A stretch of 64,000 nucleotides of DNA from Rhodopseudomonas_A palustris_F. Lineage in GTDB: Bacteria; Pseudomonadota; Alphaproteobacteria; Rhizobiales; Xanthobacteraceae. Where the stretch lies: assembly GCF_000013745.1 (NCBI RefSeq), contig NC_007925.1:558001-622000 (forward strand), given 5' to 3'. The notes under the pieces are model-generated. The model was not told the DNA's origin. It was given only the letters and a program-made list of their open reading frames with translations, and did no database searches. This document shows, piece by piece, positions 8,363 through 20,252 of the stretch. The translations under genes and the position numbers were made by a program. Position 1 is the first letter of the stretch; every line of letters starts with the position of its first letter.

Positions 8363-8705
8363 GGAAAATCCTTATCTGCAAAGGCGGGATGTGCGGGGTT
8401 CGCGGGACAGTCGCCCAATCATGCCGCCTTGGCAACGCGCAAACTCTGTCAAAATCATGAATTCCTGAAGACGTCGGCGCGTTGACAACCCACTACCCCA
8501 GCCATATCTCTCCGCGATCGGACCGGCGCGACGGCAGGTGCCTGGCCGCGCTTGGGCCCGCGAAACTTTCGGATTGCTGGCTTTCCATTCATTTCGCGCC
8601 CGATCCCGGAAAGGGATACCGGCCTCAAAGCGTCACAATGAGTTGATAGCGACGGGGTGAACGGACGATGGCTGCAACGCCGAACTGCAAAGACAGGAAA
8701 TTGGT

Positions 8706-11549
<2,844 letters not shown>

Positions 11550-12116
11550 GGCGGGGCGGCGAGTCCCGCTGATAGAACGCGGGCTCCGCTGACGGGTAGG
11601 CGCACGGGCCGATATCGCCGCGCCGCGGGAGACACCGGCTCATCGTTTGTAGCTGGGCTGTTTGGTTGTCGGCGGATCATCCGCGGTCCGTCTGGATCCG
11701 TCGAATCGATCCGTCGTTCTTGGGGACCCCCACCCCCGACCCCTCCCCGCAAGGGGGAGGGGAGCAGGCCACTTTCGCGGCGAGGCCCACGCCATCGTGG
11801 GCTCAGCGATCTCGGGGAAACCAAAAAAGCACTTGCGCGGCGTTCAGCGCTTGCAGCTCGCCAGCACTGTCGGGGCATCTCGACGGGGCGCAGTACCGGC
11901 ACCGCTTCCCTCTGAACCTGATGGCGTTGAATTGAAACGGGAGCGCTTCCGCGCGACGCGGTGTGCTCCCCTCCCCCTTGCGGGGAGGGGTCGGGGGTGG
12001 GGTCCAAAGCGGGACAGGAGCTTTTGAATTCGGACAGATCGGTTACGCAGGACGGCGACGTCGCGATCTGTCGTTAAGGGTGGAGGGAATGCCAGTTGGT
12101 GCTGCGCAGGCCTGCC
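11550..12116. other. Gene-free stretch between secA and the L,D-transpeptidase gene
   Basis: About 570 bases hold no convincing gene. Bases 11724-12005 form a large inverted repeat with arms of about 42 bases (listed separately). The DNA between the arms has no recognisable open frame. Confidence 0.6.
11724..12005. repeat. Near-perfect 42-base inverted repeat around ~200 bases
   Basis: The left arm (11724-11765) runs GGACCCCCACCCCCGACCCC... to GGGAGGGGAGCA. The right arm (11964-12005) is its reverse complement with one G fewer. Each arm also has an inner palindrome, CCCTCCCCGC-AAG-GGGGAGGGG. The layout resembles a non-autonomous element, or two inverted copies of one intergenic repeat. Shorter relatives occur at 23436-23490 and around 26004-26150. 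Confidence 0.7.
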
Positions 12117-13550
12117 TTAGCGCACCGCGGAGAAGCGGCTCTCGAAGGAGTTCGCCGACACCACCGGCTGCGCGCCGGTGAGGGTGCCGCCGGTCGACGA
12201 AGCGTGCGAGGCGGTTGCATCGGCCGACGATAGGCTCGGCTTCAGCGGCGGCCGGGCCGCGGCGACCTGATGCGGTGCGCTGCTCGGCTTGGCGGCCGGC
12301 GGCTTCACCGCGACCACTGAGGCCGGGCGCGGCGGCGTGCTGGCCGGCTTGGTGGCGACCGATAGCTTCGGCTTGGCCGGTGCGGCTGTCGCGGTGGTTT
12401 CGCTGCCGCCCTTATGCGCCATATTGTTGAGCAATCCTTCCGACGGCGAGGCGGCTCGGCTGTTGGCGAGCTGCTCCGCCTCTTCGGACGCGGTCGCCAC
12501 GGTGGCCTTCGGCGGATTGACGTGTGCCGGGATGGTGCCGGGGGCGCGAGCGAATGCGGTCTGCAGGCCCGGGACATCCGGCTCCGACAGCCCGGTCGCG
12601 CCGTCTGGAATCTTCGAGGCGAAGATCCGGTTCATGCCGCCGTCGATGTCGGGACGGCGCTGCGCCACCGGAATCCCCTTGGCGATCAGTTCGGCGGTCT
12701 TGACGTCGTCCTCGCGCTGCTTCTGGCGCACCGCGTCGGCGATGTCGTTGGGCACCACATAGGCCGGGCATTTCGCGGTAGCGTTGAAGGCCAGCGGTCT
12801 CGAGGCGTTCGGCGGGGTCGCCGGATCGAATACGTACTTGGCTTCGCAGAACTCGACCTTCGGTTCCTGCCGCGTCACCTCGAAATGATCGTAGCCTTCT
12901 TTGATCATCTTCCAGAACGGCATGTTCGGGTTGTTGCGATGCTTCGCCATGTTCACCGGCGTCATCTTGAACGGATAGGCCTGCAGCTGGAACGCGCGCT
13001 GGCCGCCGAAGAAGGATTCCCGCCCCAGCGAATAGATCTCGGCGATCTGTTCGTCGGTCATCGCGTAGCAGCCGCGCGACGAGCAGTCGCCATGCACCAT
13101 CAGCTGCGATCCGGTGCGGCCGAGCGCCTTGTCGAAGGCGTTGGGATAGCCGGTGTTGAACGACAGGTAATAGGCCGATTGCGGGTTCATCTGCGCGGGC
13201 GTGATGTTGTAGAAGCCCTCCGGCGCCTGGCGGTCGCCCTCGCGCACCTTCGGTCCGAGGTCGCCCGACCAGCGGCAGATCGGATAAGTTTTCAACAGCG
13301 CGAACTGGCCGGAGCGGGTCTGCTTCCAGACCTCGAGCTCGGCCTCCTGCTTGAACAGCCGCACCAGCATCGGCGCCTGCAGGTCCATATCCTTGGTCTG
13401 CATCTCGGCGACCAGTTTCGGCGGCACCGGCTGATTGGCCTTGGCGTTATTGGCGAGCGAAATCTCGTCGCTGTTGCAGCCGGCGAGCATGACACCGGTG
13501 GCAAGCGCAACCGATGTCACCAGCGCGCGAACGAGCGTGCGATCAATCAA
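12117..13550 (-). CDS. L,D-transpeptidase family lipoprotein (YafK-like)
   Basis: The chosen TTG start at 13550 has GGAG seven bases upstream and gives a 477-residue protein. Its N terminus (LVRALVTSVALATGVMLAGC) is a lipoprotein signal with lipobox LAGC. The catalytic motif reads HGDCSSRGCYAM, matching the HxxxSxGC signature of L,D-transpeptidases, with the general fold of the YafK/murein L,D-transpeptidase branch at about residues 60-270. Such enzymes crosslink peptidoglycan or attach proteins to it. The last ~150 residues are a Pro/Ala/Lys/Thr-rich, probably disordered tail. The frame stays open upstream to 13742, but that part has no signal-like N terminus. Confidence 0.82.
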   Translation of the reverse strand: MIDRTLVRALVTSVALATGVMLAGCNSDEISLANNAKANQPVPPKLVAEMQTKDMDLQAPMLVRLFKQEAELEVWKQTRSGQFALLKTYPICRWSGDLGPKVREGDRQAPEGFYNITPAQMNPQSAYYLSFNTGYPNAFDKALGRTGSQLMVHGDCSSRGCYAMTDEQIAEIYSLGRESFFGGQRAFQLQAYPFKMTPVNMAKHRNNPNMPFWKMIKEGYDHFEVTRQEPKVEFCEAKYVFDPATPPNASRPLAFNATAKCPAYVVPNDIADAVRQKQREDDVKTAELIAKGIPVAQRRPDIDGGMNRIFASKIPDGATGLSEPDVPGLQTAFARAPGTIPAHVNPPKATVATASEEAEQLANSRAASPSEGLLNNMAHKGGSETTATAAPAKPKLSVATKPASTPPRPASVVAVKPPAAKPSSAPHQVAAARPPLKPSLSSADATASHASSTGGTLTGAQPVVSANSFESRFSAVR

Positions 13551-13854
13551 GGTAAAGCTCCGCAGCCGATCGGGGCATCGTCTCGGAATTTGAGACGATC
13601 TGTCCGCCGCCGTGAAGCAATTATTATCCTTAAGCCCCCGGGGTCGCAAGCCGATCGGGCGGGCAGGGACGGGTGCCGGGCGCGATGGTGAATAGAGTTT
13701 GAAGATTTCGGCCAGCAGAAAAGCGCTGTCGCGGCGCGCCAAGCCCAGAAAAAGCCACGATGAGGGAGCCGCCCGCGAACGAATACTTCGGCTGATCTTG
13801 GCGGCTGCGGACGTCGCCCGCCGAAACGCTGGATTTGCCGAAATCGGCGCCGAC
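13551..13854. other. 304-base gap, nothing recognised
   Basis: It lies downstream of accA and upstream of the L,D-transpeptidase gene. I see no clear terminator, small gene or repeat. It should contain the transpeptidase promoter on the minus strand. Confidence 0.4.
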
Positions 13855-14817
13855 TCAGCCGAGCTTGCGGCCGATGTCCAAGAACTTCTGCCGCCGCTGC
13901 GCGCGGATCGCGGCGCCGTCGAGGTCGCGCATTTCGCCGAACGCCTTGGCGATGGCGTCGCCGGTCTTGGCGATCATCGCTTCGCGGTCGCGATGCGCGC
14001 CGCCGCGCGGTTCGGTGAGGATGCTGTCGATCACGCCGAAGCGCGCCAGATCCTGCGCGGTGATCTTCATCGAGGTGGCGGCTTCCTGGGCCTTGGCGGA
14101 ATCCCGCCACAGGATCGAGGACGCGGCTTCCGGCGAGATCACGCTGTAGATCGCGTGTTCCAGCATCAACACCTTGTTGGCGGTGGCGATCGCGATGGCG
14201 CCGCCGGAGCCGCCTTCGCCGATGATCACCGCGACATTGGGCACGGTCAGCGACAGGCAGGCGTCGGTCGAGCGCGCGATCGCCTCAGCCTGGCCGCGTT
14301 CTTCCGCGCCGATGCCCGGATAGGCGCCGGCGGTATCGACCAGCGACAACACCGGGATGCCGAAACGGTCGGCCATCTCCATCAGCCGCACCGCCTTGCG
14401 ATAACCTTCCGGGCGGGCCATGCCGAAATTGTGCTTCAGCCGGGTCTCGGTGGAGGAGCCCTTTTCCTGACCGAGCACGCAGATGCTCTCGCCGCGGAAG
14501 CGGCCGAAGCCGCCGATCAGCGCTTCGTCGTCGCCGAATTTACGGTCGCCGGCCAAAGGCGTGAAATCGGCGATCAGCGTCTCGACGTAATCGATGCAAT
14601 GCGGCCGCTGCGGATGCCGCGCCACCTGGGTCTTCTGCCACGGCGTCAGCGCGACGTAGAGATCCGTCAGCGCTTGCTGCGCCTTCTCCTCCATCCGCGC
14701 GATTTCCTCGCCGATGTTGCTGCCGGAGGCCGCCAACGCCCGCAATTCGTCGATCTTGGAATCCAGTTCCGCGACCGGCTTTTCGAAATCCAGGTAACTG
14801 CGCATCGGATCGGGCAT
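13855..14817 (-). CDS. accA: Acetyl-CoA carboxylase carboxyltransferase, alpha subunit
   Basis: AccA pairs with AccD to move the carboxyl group from biotin to acetyl-CoA, the first step of fatty-acid synthesis. The 320-residue protein starts MPDPMRSYLDFEKPVAELD and carries the family motifs YVETLIADFTPLAGDR, GFGRFRGESICVLGQEKG and VDTAGAYPGIGAEERGQ, and IGEGGSGGAIAI. The ATG at 14817 is preferred over an upstream in-frame ATG at 14886 because it gives the standard N terminus. Neighbouring genes are functionally unrelated. Confidence 0.97.
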   Translation of the reverse strand: MPDPMRSYLDFEKPVAELDSKIDELRALAASGSNIGEEIARMEEKAQQALTDLYVALTPWQKTQVARHPQRPHCIDYVETLIADFTPLAGDRKFGDDEALIGGFGRFRGESICVLGQEKGSSTETRLKHNFGMARPEGYRKAVRLMEMADRFGIPVLSLVDTAGAYPGIGAEERGQAEAIARSTDACLSLTVPNVAVIIGEGGSGGAIAIATANKVLMLEHAIYSVISPEAASSILWRDSAKAQEAATSMKITAQDLARFGVIDSILTEPRGGAHRDREAMIAKTGDAIAKAFGEMRDLDGAAIRAQRRQKFLDIGRKLG

Positions 14818-15027
14818 GGGGTGCATTCGGGGAGTTGCAAAGGAAAAGCGAAACGGCGGCAAATGCCGGCCTTTCGGGCTTTTCAAGCCAAATGCCGCGC
14901 CAAGTCAAGCGGCGGGGACCCTAGCAATTGCGCTACGCCCCGCGTTTGCTGCGAATGCTTGGCGCAATGTGGTCAAGATCGTCGCCGACGTCCGGCTGAG
15001 CGACTGCGCTCAGCCGGCGCGACCAGG

Positions 15028-15675
15028 TCACAGCCGTTCGATCTTTTGCGCCGCCTCGTCGATCAGCGCCACGGCCGCTTGCAGCCGCTCCTTGTCCAGC
15101 CCTTCGCCGAGCCGATGCTGCAGCACGCTGCGCAGATTGTGCATGGCGCGGCGCACCGGCACCGCGTCGACCCGCTCGCGCATCGCGCCGAGCGCTTCGA
15201 GCCGCGCCAGCATGGCGGCGACCTCGGTCGCCTGTTCGGCGAGATGCGCGGTGCCTTCAGGCGTGACGGCGAACTGCTTGCGGGCGCCCTCGGCCGATTG
15301 CTCGGCGATCAACCCCATGTCGCTGAGCAGCGTCAGCGTCGGATAGACGATGCCGGGGCTCGGCGCGTAGGCGCCACCGGTCAGTTCTTCGACCGCGCGG
15401 ATCAGGTCGTAGCCGTGCCGCGGCTTGTCGGCGATCAGCTTCAACAGCACCAGCCGCAGCTCGGCGCCGTCGAACCGGCGCCGGCGCCCGCCGCCGTGTC
15501 CGCGGTCGTCGCCCTGGAAGTCCTCGGCATCAGGGCCGCGTCCGAACCGGCCGCCGCCGCGCGGGCCGGCGTGGTGATGGGGAAATCCCTCGCCGTGGCC
15601 GGCGTGGTGATGGTGAGATCCTTCGCCGCGGCCGGGGCGGCCCTGAGCGTGGCGGTCGTGATGAAATCCAAACAT
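15028..15675 (-). CDS. PadR-family metal-sensing regulator, NfeR/YqjI-like
   Basis: The 215-residue protein has a His/Gly-rich N terminus (residues 1-65, with clusters such as SHHHHAGHGEGFPHHH) and then a PadR winged helix: ELRLVLLKLIADKPRHGYDL, SPGIVYPTLTLLSDMGLI, and a helical C terminus for dimerisation. This layout matches E. coli YqjI/NfeR, a nickel/iron-responsive repressor of a ferric reductase gene. The metal role here is an inference from the His-rich arm. AAGGA sits before the ATG. Two copies of an 11-base site lie in the promoter region, so self-regulation is likely. No siderophore-interacting protein gene lies beside it. Confidence 0.85.
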   Translation of the reverse strand: MFGFHHDRHAQGRPGRGEGSHHHHAGHGEGFPHHHAGPRGGGRFGRGPDAEDFQGDDRGHGGGRRRRFDGAELRLVLLKLIADKPRHGYDLIRAVEELTGGAYAPSPGIVYPTLTLLSDMGLIAEQSAEGARKQFAVTPEGTAHLAEQATEVAAMLARLEALGAMRERVDAVPVRRAMHNLRSVLQHRLGEGLDKERLQAAVALIDEAAQKIERL

Positions 15676-15706
15676 TTGAGTTCCTTACTCGTTGATGATC
15701 GCTCTG

Positions 15707-15751
15707 AGATATATCATAGAAATCGAGAGCGCAACGCTAAAGATATATCAT
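15707..15751. promoter_or_regulatory. Paired AGATATATCAT sites upstream of the PadR gene
   Basis: The same 11 bases, AGATATATCAT, occur at 15707-15717 and 15741-15751, 34 bases apart start to start, about three helical turns. Each contains the palindrome GATATATC. They lie 32-76 bases before the PadR start, in a locally AT-rich patch. This suits operator sites for the regulator itself. Confidence 0.6.
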
Positions 15752-15785
15752 GGACGTATTTTAATAATCGGGGATTACCGGGCCG

Positions 15786-16748
15786 CTACGGCTTATCAGC
15801 CAGCGGGTGCAGATCGCGCACCAGGCTCTTCAGCCGTTCCTCGACCACATGGGTGTAGATCTGCGTGGTGGAAATATCGGTGTGACCGAGCAGGGTCTGC
15901 ACGATGCGCAGGTCGGCGCCGTTGTGCAGTAGGTGGCTGGCGAAGGCGTGGCGCAGCACGTGCGGGCTGACCAAGCGCGGCGACAGCCCGGCGGCGCCGG
16001 CGAGGTCTTTCAGCTCGCGGGCGAAATGCTGCCTTGTCAAATGGCCGCTCTCGCCGAACGACGGAAACAACCATTTCGAGGCGCTAGCGTTCTTGGCCTT
16101 TTCTTGTCGCAGCTCATCGAGTGCGGCGAGATAGCCGGCCATCGCCTGCTTGGAGGATTCGTTGAGCGGCACCAGCCGCTCCTTGTTGCCTTTGCCGCGC
16201 ACCACGATCATGCGGGCGTCGCGCCGCGCCGCCGACAACGGCAGCGACACCAGCTCGGAGACCCGCAGTCCGGTCGCGTACAGTACCTCGAGCAGGCAAT
16301 ACAGCCGCGCCGCGCGCAGCCGCTGCTGGGTGTTGGCGTGCGGCGCCGCGATCAGATCCTTGGCGTGCTGCAACAGCCGGTCGACGTCGGCGATCGACAG
16401 CACTTTCGGCAGGCCGCGGCCGCGCTTCGGCCCGGACAGGATCGCGGCCGGATCGTCGGCGCGGATCCGCTCGGTCAAAAGAAAGCGAAACAGATGCCGG
16501 AACGCCGACAGCTTGCGCGCCACGCTGGTCGATTTGTAGCCGCGCTCGTCGAGCTCGGCGAGATAGCCGCGCAGCACCTCGGTGTCGGCGGCAACGAAGC
16601 TCGACCTGGCGTGGCCGAGGAAGTCCGACAGGTCGGTGAGGTCGCCACGATAGGCGTCGAGCGTGTTCTTGCCGGCGCCCTGTTCGGCGGCGATCATGTC
16701 GAGGAACAGCTCGATCAGCCGGGCGTCGGAGTTTTTTCCGGGCGGCAT
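15786..16748 (-). CDS. xerD: Tyrosine recombinase XerD
   Basis: XerD with XerC resolves chromosome dimers at dif near cell division. The 320-residue length fits. The catalytic residues are visible: Arg in ATGLRVSELVSL, Lys in GKGNKERLVPL, His-x-x-Arg in SPHVLRHAFASH, His in LLGHTDIS and Tyr in TTQIYTHV. The N-terminal SAM-like DNA-binding domain covers residues 1-105. A housekeeping XerD is favoured over a phage integrase because no mobile genes or tRNA are adjacent and the sequence follows the Xer pattern. It is 12 bases downstream of a small membrane-protein gene. Confidence 0.93.
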   Translation of the reverse strand: MPPGKNSDARLIELFLDMIAAEQGAGKNTLDAYRGDLTDLSDFLGHARSSFVAADTEVLRGYLAELDERGYKSTSVARKLSAFRHLFRFLLTERIRADDPAAILSGPKRGRGLPKVLSIADVDRLLQHAKDLIAAPHANTQQRLRAARLYCLLEVLYATGLRVSELVSLPLSAARRDARMIVVRGKGNKERLVPLNESSKQAMAGYLAALDELRQEKAKNASASKWLFPSFGESGHLTRQHFARELKDLAGAAGLSPRLVSPHVLRHAFASHLLHNGADLRIVQTLLGHTDISTTQIYTHVVEERLKSLVRDLHPLADKP

Positions 16749-16760
16749 GGCGGGCCCACG

Positions 16761-16907
16761 CTATTTCTTGAGAAACTTGTCGGCCTGGATGGTGACGGTC
16801 ATTTCCCGCGGCTTCGGATTGACGAAATTCGCCAGCGCGAAGATCGCGCCGTAAATCAACCCGCCGATCACCGCGATAATGGTCAGAAAGCGCAACAGGC
16901 TGGGCAT
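16761..16907 (-). CDS. Small single-span membrane protein, 48 aa
   Basis: The protein starts MPSLLRFLTIIAVIGGLIYG and continues as one hydrophobic helix (about residues 5-27), followed by a short polar tail PKPREMTVTIQADKFLKK. The tail puts most charge on one side, so it is a one-pass inner-membrane peptide. I do not know its function. It lies 12 bases upstream of xerD on the same strand, so the two are probably one transcript. Coding bias is normal. Confidence 0.7.
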   Translation of the reverse strand: MPSLLRFLTIIAVIGGLIYGAIFALANFVNPKPREMTVTIQADKFLKK

Positions 16908-17082
16908 CAAGGGTCTCGGGACGCGAGGACGAGGCAAACGGCCGGCGAGGGCAGGCTGACGATGACCATGTTCGCATTCCGGTTGCAAGAGTCTCTGGCA
17001 ACCGCCTCGACTGCGGGAGTATAGGTGGGGCGGAACGGCGCCAGGGGCGCCAACAGCTTCATTTGATTGCAGGTTCGTTGAA

Positions 17083-17706
17083 TTGATGTCCGAGACGGTG
17101 TCCTCAGCCAGCCCGCTCACCGCCGCCGAAGCCGAGATCGTCGCGGCGCTGGGGCGGCGCCCGATCGTGCTGGTCGGGATGATGGGCGCCGGCAAGTCCA
17201 CGGTCGGACGCCGGCTGGCGACGCGGCTGCATCTGCCGTTCGTCGACGCCGACACCGAGATCGAGGCGGCGGCCGGGATGACCATCGCCGAGATCTTTGC
17301 CAACCACGGCGAGCCGTATTTCCGCGACGGCGAGGCGCGGGTGATCGCGCGGCTGTTGGATAACGGCCCGCACGTGCTGGCGACCGGCGGCGGCGCCTTC
17401 ATGCGCGACGACACCAGGCTGCGGATCGCCGCCCAGGCGGTGTCGCTGTGGCTGCACGCCGAGGCCGACGTCATCCTGCGCCGGATCAAGCGCCGCGCCG
17501 ACCGGCCGCTGTTGAAGACCGCCGATCCCGCCGCCACCATCGACCGGCTGATCGCCGAGCGCTATCCGGTCTATCAAAGCGCCGATCTCACCATTGCCTC
17601 GCGCGACGTGCCGCACGAAAAGATCGTCGACGAATGCGTCGAGGCGCTGCACGCCCACCTTTGCCGCGGCGACCTCGCCGCTCCAACCATGAGTCCCTCA
17701 TCATGA
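17083..17706 (+). CDS. aroK: Shikimate kinase
   Basis: AroK phosphorylates shikimate in aromatic amino acid synthesis. The 207-residue protein has the P-loop GMMGAGKST near residues 32-40, the shikimate-binding FVDADTEIE and GEPYFRDGEARVI segments, ATGGGAF, and the lid region RRADRPLL. The first ~20 residues are an extension typical of alphaproteobacterial forms. Its stop overlaps the aroB start by four bases (ATGA), the classic aroK-aroB pair. Confidence 0.95.
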   Translation: MMSETVSSASPLTAAEAEIVAALGRRPIVLVGMMGAGKSTVGRRLATRLHLPFVDADTEIEAAAGMTIAEIFANHGEPYFRDGEARVIARLLDNGPHVLATGGGAFMRDDTRLRIAAQAVSLWLHAEADVILRRIKRRADRPLLKTADPAATIDRLIAERYPVYQSADLTIASRDVPHEKIVDECVEALHAHLCRGDLAAPTMSPSS

Positions 17707-18851
17707 CCGCGCCGCTCAATCACTCCGCCCCGATCACCGTCGAGGTCGCGCTCGGCGACCGCGGCTATGACATCGTGATCGGCCGCGACGTGCTGCGTTC
17801 GCTCGGGACCCGCATCGCCGCGTTGCGGCCCGGCGCCCGCACGGCGATCGTCACCGACCGTAATGTCGCCACCTGCTGGCTGGCGCAGACCCAGGCCGCG
17901 CTCGACGATGTCGGCATCGTTTCGATGCCGATCGTGGTCGAGGGCGGCGAAGGCTCGAAGAGCTATGCCGGGCTGCAGCAGGTCTGCGAGGCGCTGATCG
18001 CCGCCAAGATCGAACGCAACGATCTGGTGATCGCGCTCGGCGGCGGCGTGGTCGGCGATCTCGCTGGCTTTGCCGCCTCCATCGTCCGCCGCGGCCTCGA
18101 TTTCGTGCAGGTGCCGACCTCGCTGCTGGCGCAGGTGGATTCCTCGGTCGGCGGCAAGACCGGGATCAACTCGCCGCACGGCAAGAATCTGGTCGGCGCG
18201 TTTCATCAGCCGGTGCTGGTGATCGCCGACACCGCGGTGCTCGACACGCTGTCGCCGCGGCAGTTTCGCGCCGGCTATGCCGAAGTGGCGAAGTACGGCG
18301 CGCTCGGCGACGAGGCGTTCTTCGCCTGGCTCGAGGCCAACCACGCCGAGATCGTGCGCGGCGGCAGCGCCCGCGAACACGCCATCGCCACCTCCTGCCG
18401 CGCCAAGGCGGCGATCGTGGCGCGCGACGAGCGCGAGACCGGCGAGCGCGCGCTGCTCAATCTCGGCCACACCTTCGGCCACGCGCTGGAAGCCGCCACC
18501 GGCTTCTCCGAACGGCTGTTCCACGGCGAAGGCGTCGCCGTCGGCATGGTGCTGGCGGCGCAGTTTTCCGCGGAACGTGGCATGTTGTCGAACGACGCCG
18601 CGGCGCGGCTGTCGCATCACCTCGCCGAAGTGGGACTGCCGACAAGGCTGCAGGACATCGCCGGTTTCGCGCAGGAGGGCCTGGCCGACGCCGACGCCTT
18701 GATGGCGCTGATGGCGCAGGACAAGAAGGTCAAGCGCGGCCGGCTCACCTTCATTCTGCTGGAAGCGATCGGCCGCGCGGTGATCGCACACGACGTCGAG
18801 CCGGAACCGGTTCGCGATTTTCTGGCGCGCAAGCTCGCGGACAAGACTTGA
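17703..18851 (+). CDS. aroB: 3-dehydroquinate synthase
   Basis: AroB turns DAHP into 3-dehydroquinate, the second step of the shikimate pathway, using NAD and a divalent metal. The 382-residue protein shows the NAD-binding EGGEGSKSY and LGGGVVGDLAGFAAS segments, the QVPTSLLAQVDSSVGGKTGI motif, and metal ligands in HTFGHALE and FHGEGVAVGM. The ATG at 17703 overlaps the aroK stop; a longer open frame upstream lies inside aroK and is not used. Confidence 0.96.
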   Translation: MTAPLNHSAPITVEVALGDRGYDIVIGRDVLRSLGTRIAALRPGARTAIVTDRNVATCWLAQTQAALDDVGIVSMPIVVEGGEGSKSYAGLQQVCEALIAAKIERNDLVIALGGGVVGDLAGFAASIVRRGLDFVQVPTSLLAQVDSSVGGKTGINSPHGKNLVGAFHQPVLVIADTAVLDTLSPRQFRAGYAEVAKYGALGDEAFFAWLEANHAEIVRGGSAREHAIATSCRAKAAIVARDERETGERALLNLGHTFGHALEAATGFSERLFHGEGVAVGMVLAAQFSAERGMLSNDAAARLSHHLAEVGLPTRLQDIAGFAQEGLADADALMALMAQDKKVKRGRLTFILLEAIGRAVIAHDVEPEPVRDFLARKLADKT

Positions 18852-18877
18852 GCGCCGAACCAGAGCAGTAACTGAAG

Positions 18878-20188
18878 ATGGACTGGATCACATTCGGCAT
18901 CGTGCTGGCCTGCCTGGTCGGCTCGGCGTTCTTTTCCGCCTCTGAAACCGCGCTGACCGGCTCGTCGCGCGCCAGCATGATGCGGCTCGCCAGCCAGGGC
19001 AGCCGCGAGGCCGGCGTGGTCGGCGAGTTGTTCGCGATGCGCGAGCGGATGATCGGCGCGCTGCTGCTCGGCAACAACATCTTCAATATCGGCGCTTCGG
19101 CGCTGGCGACCGGGCTGTTCACCGCCTGGTTCGGCGAACTCGGCGTGCTCTACGCCACCGGGGTGATGACCGTGGTGGTGGTGATCTTCGCCGAGGTGCT
19201 GCCGAAGACCATCGCCATCAACGCGCCGGACCGGGTGTCGCTGCTGGTGGCGCGGCCGATGCGGCTGATGGTGCTGGTGCTCGGTCCGCTGTTGCGGGTG
19301 ATCGAAGGCATCGTACGAATGTTGATGAATATACTGGGCATTCGGATCGGCGCCAACCAGCCGCTGTTGTCGCCGACCGAGCGGCTGCGCGGCGCGGTCG
19401 AACTGATTCACTACGAAGGCGGCGTCGCCAAGCAGGACCGCGACATGCTGGGCGGCCTGTTGGACCTCAGCGAGCTGCAGGTCTCCGATGTCATGGTGCA
19501 TCGCACCGAGATGGTGATGATCAACGCCGACCTGCCGGCGGAGGAATTGGTGCGCGAAGTGTTGGCGACCGAATACACCCGGATTCCGCTATGGCGGGAC
19601 AAGCCGGAAAACATCATCGGCGTGCTGCACGCCAAGGATCTGTTGCGTGCGATCCGCGCCGCCGACGGCGAGACCGACAAGATCGACGTCGTCGGCATCG
19701 CGTTGCCGCCGTGGTTCGTGCCGGAAATGCGTTCGGTGTCGGAGCAATTGAAGGCATTCCGCAGCCGCAAGACCCACTTCGCGCTCGTGGTCGACGAATA
19801 CGGCGAAGTCGAAGGCATGGTGACGCTGGAAGACATTCTGGAAGAAATCGTCGGCGATATCGCCGACGAGCATGACATCGTCTTCGCCGGGGTGCGCGCC
19901 CAGCCCGACGGCTCGGTGGTGGTCGATGGCTCGGTGCCGATCCGCGATCTCAACCGCGCGATGGACTGGCACCTGCCCGACGAGGAGGCCACCACGGTGG
20001 CCGGCCTGGTGATTCACGAGGCGCGCTCGATTCCGGAGCGCGGCCAGAGCTTCACCTTCCACGGTTTTCGCTTCCGAGTGCTGCGCCGCGAGCGCAATCG
20101 CATCACCGCGTTGCGGATCGTGCCGGTGCTACGCGAGGGCGAGGCGGACGGCGACGACAAGCCGAAACGCGCCGGAACGGCGCTGTGA
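18878..20188 (+). CDS. CNNM/CorC-type transporter (HlyC/CorC family, CBS domains)
   Basis: The 436-residue protein begins with a DUF21/CNNM membrane domain of three to four helices (about residues 1-190, SAFFSASETALTGSSRASM). A CBS pair follows (about 205-330, with VMVHRTEMVMINAD and FALVVDEYGEVEGMVTLEDI), then a CorC_HlyC domain (340-425). Relatives are linked to magnesium or cobalt export; the hemolysin name is historical. It lies 26 bases after aroB on the same strand and may be co-transcribed. Confidence 0.9.
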   Translation: MDWITFGIVLACLVGSAFFSASETALTGSSRASMMRLASQGSREAGVVGELFAMRERMIGALLLGNNIFNIGASALATGLFTAWFGELGVLYATGVMTVVVVIFAEVLPKTIAINAPDRVSLLVARPMRLMVLVLGPLLRVIEGIVRMLMNILGIRIGANQPLLSPTERLRGAVELIHYEGGVAKQDRDMLGGLLDLSELQVSDVMVHRTEMVMINADLPAEELVREVLATEYTRIPLWRDKPENIIGVLHAKDLLRAIRAADGETDKIDVVGIALPPWFVPEMRSVSEQLKAFRSRKTHFALVVDEYGEVEGMVTLEDILEEIVGDIADEHDIVFAGVRAQPDGSVVVDGSVPIRDLNRAMDWHLPDEEATTVAGLVIHEARSIPERGQSFTFHGFRFRVLRRERNRITALRIVPVLREGEADGDDKPKRAGTAL

Positions 20189-20252
20189 TGCCCGGTGGAG
20201 GTTTGCGCCTTGCATCTACGACCAGGGGCCGCGACGCCGAGGTTGCAATGAT

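Noticed and set aside
15786..16748. Tyrosine recombinase as a phage or island integrase
   Set aside because: The sequence follows XerD, the neighbours are core genes, and no attachment site or tRNA is adjacent.
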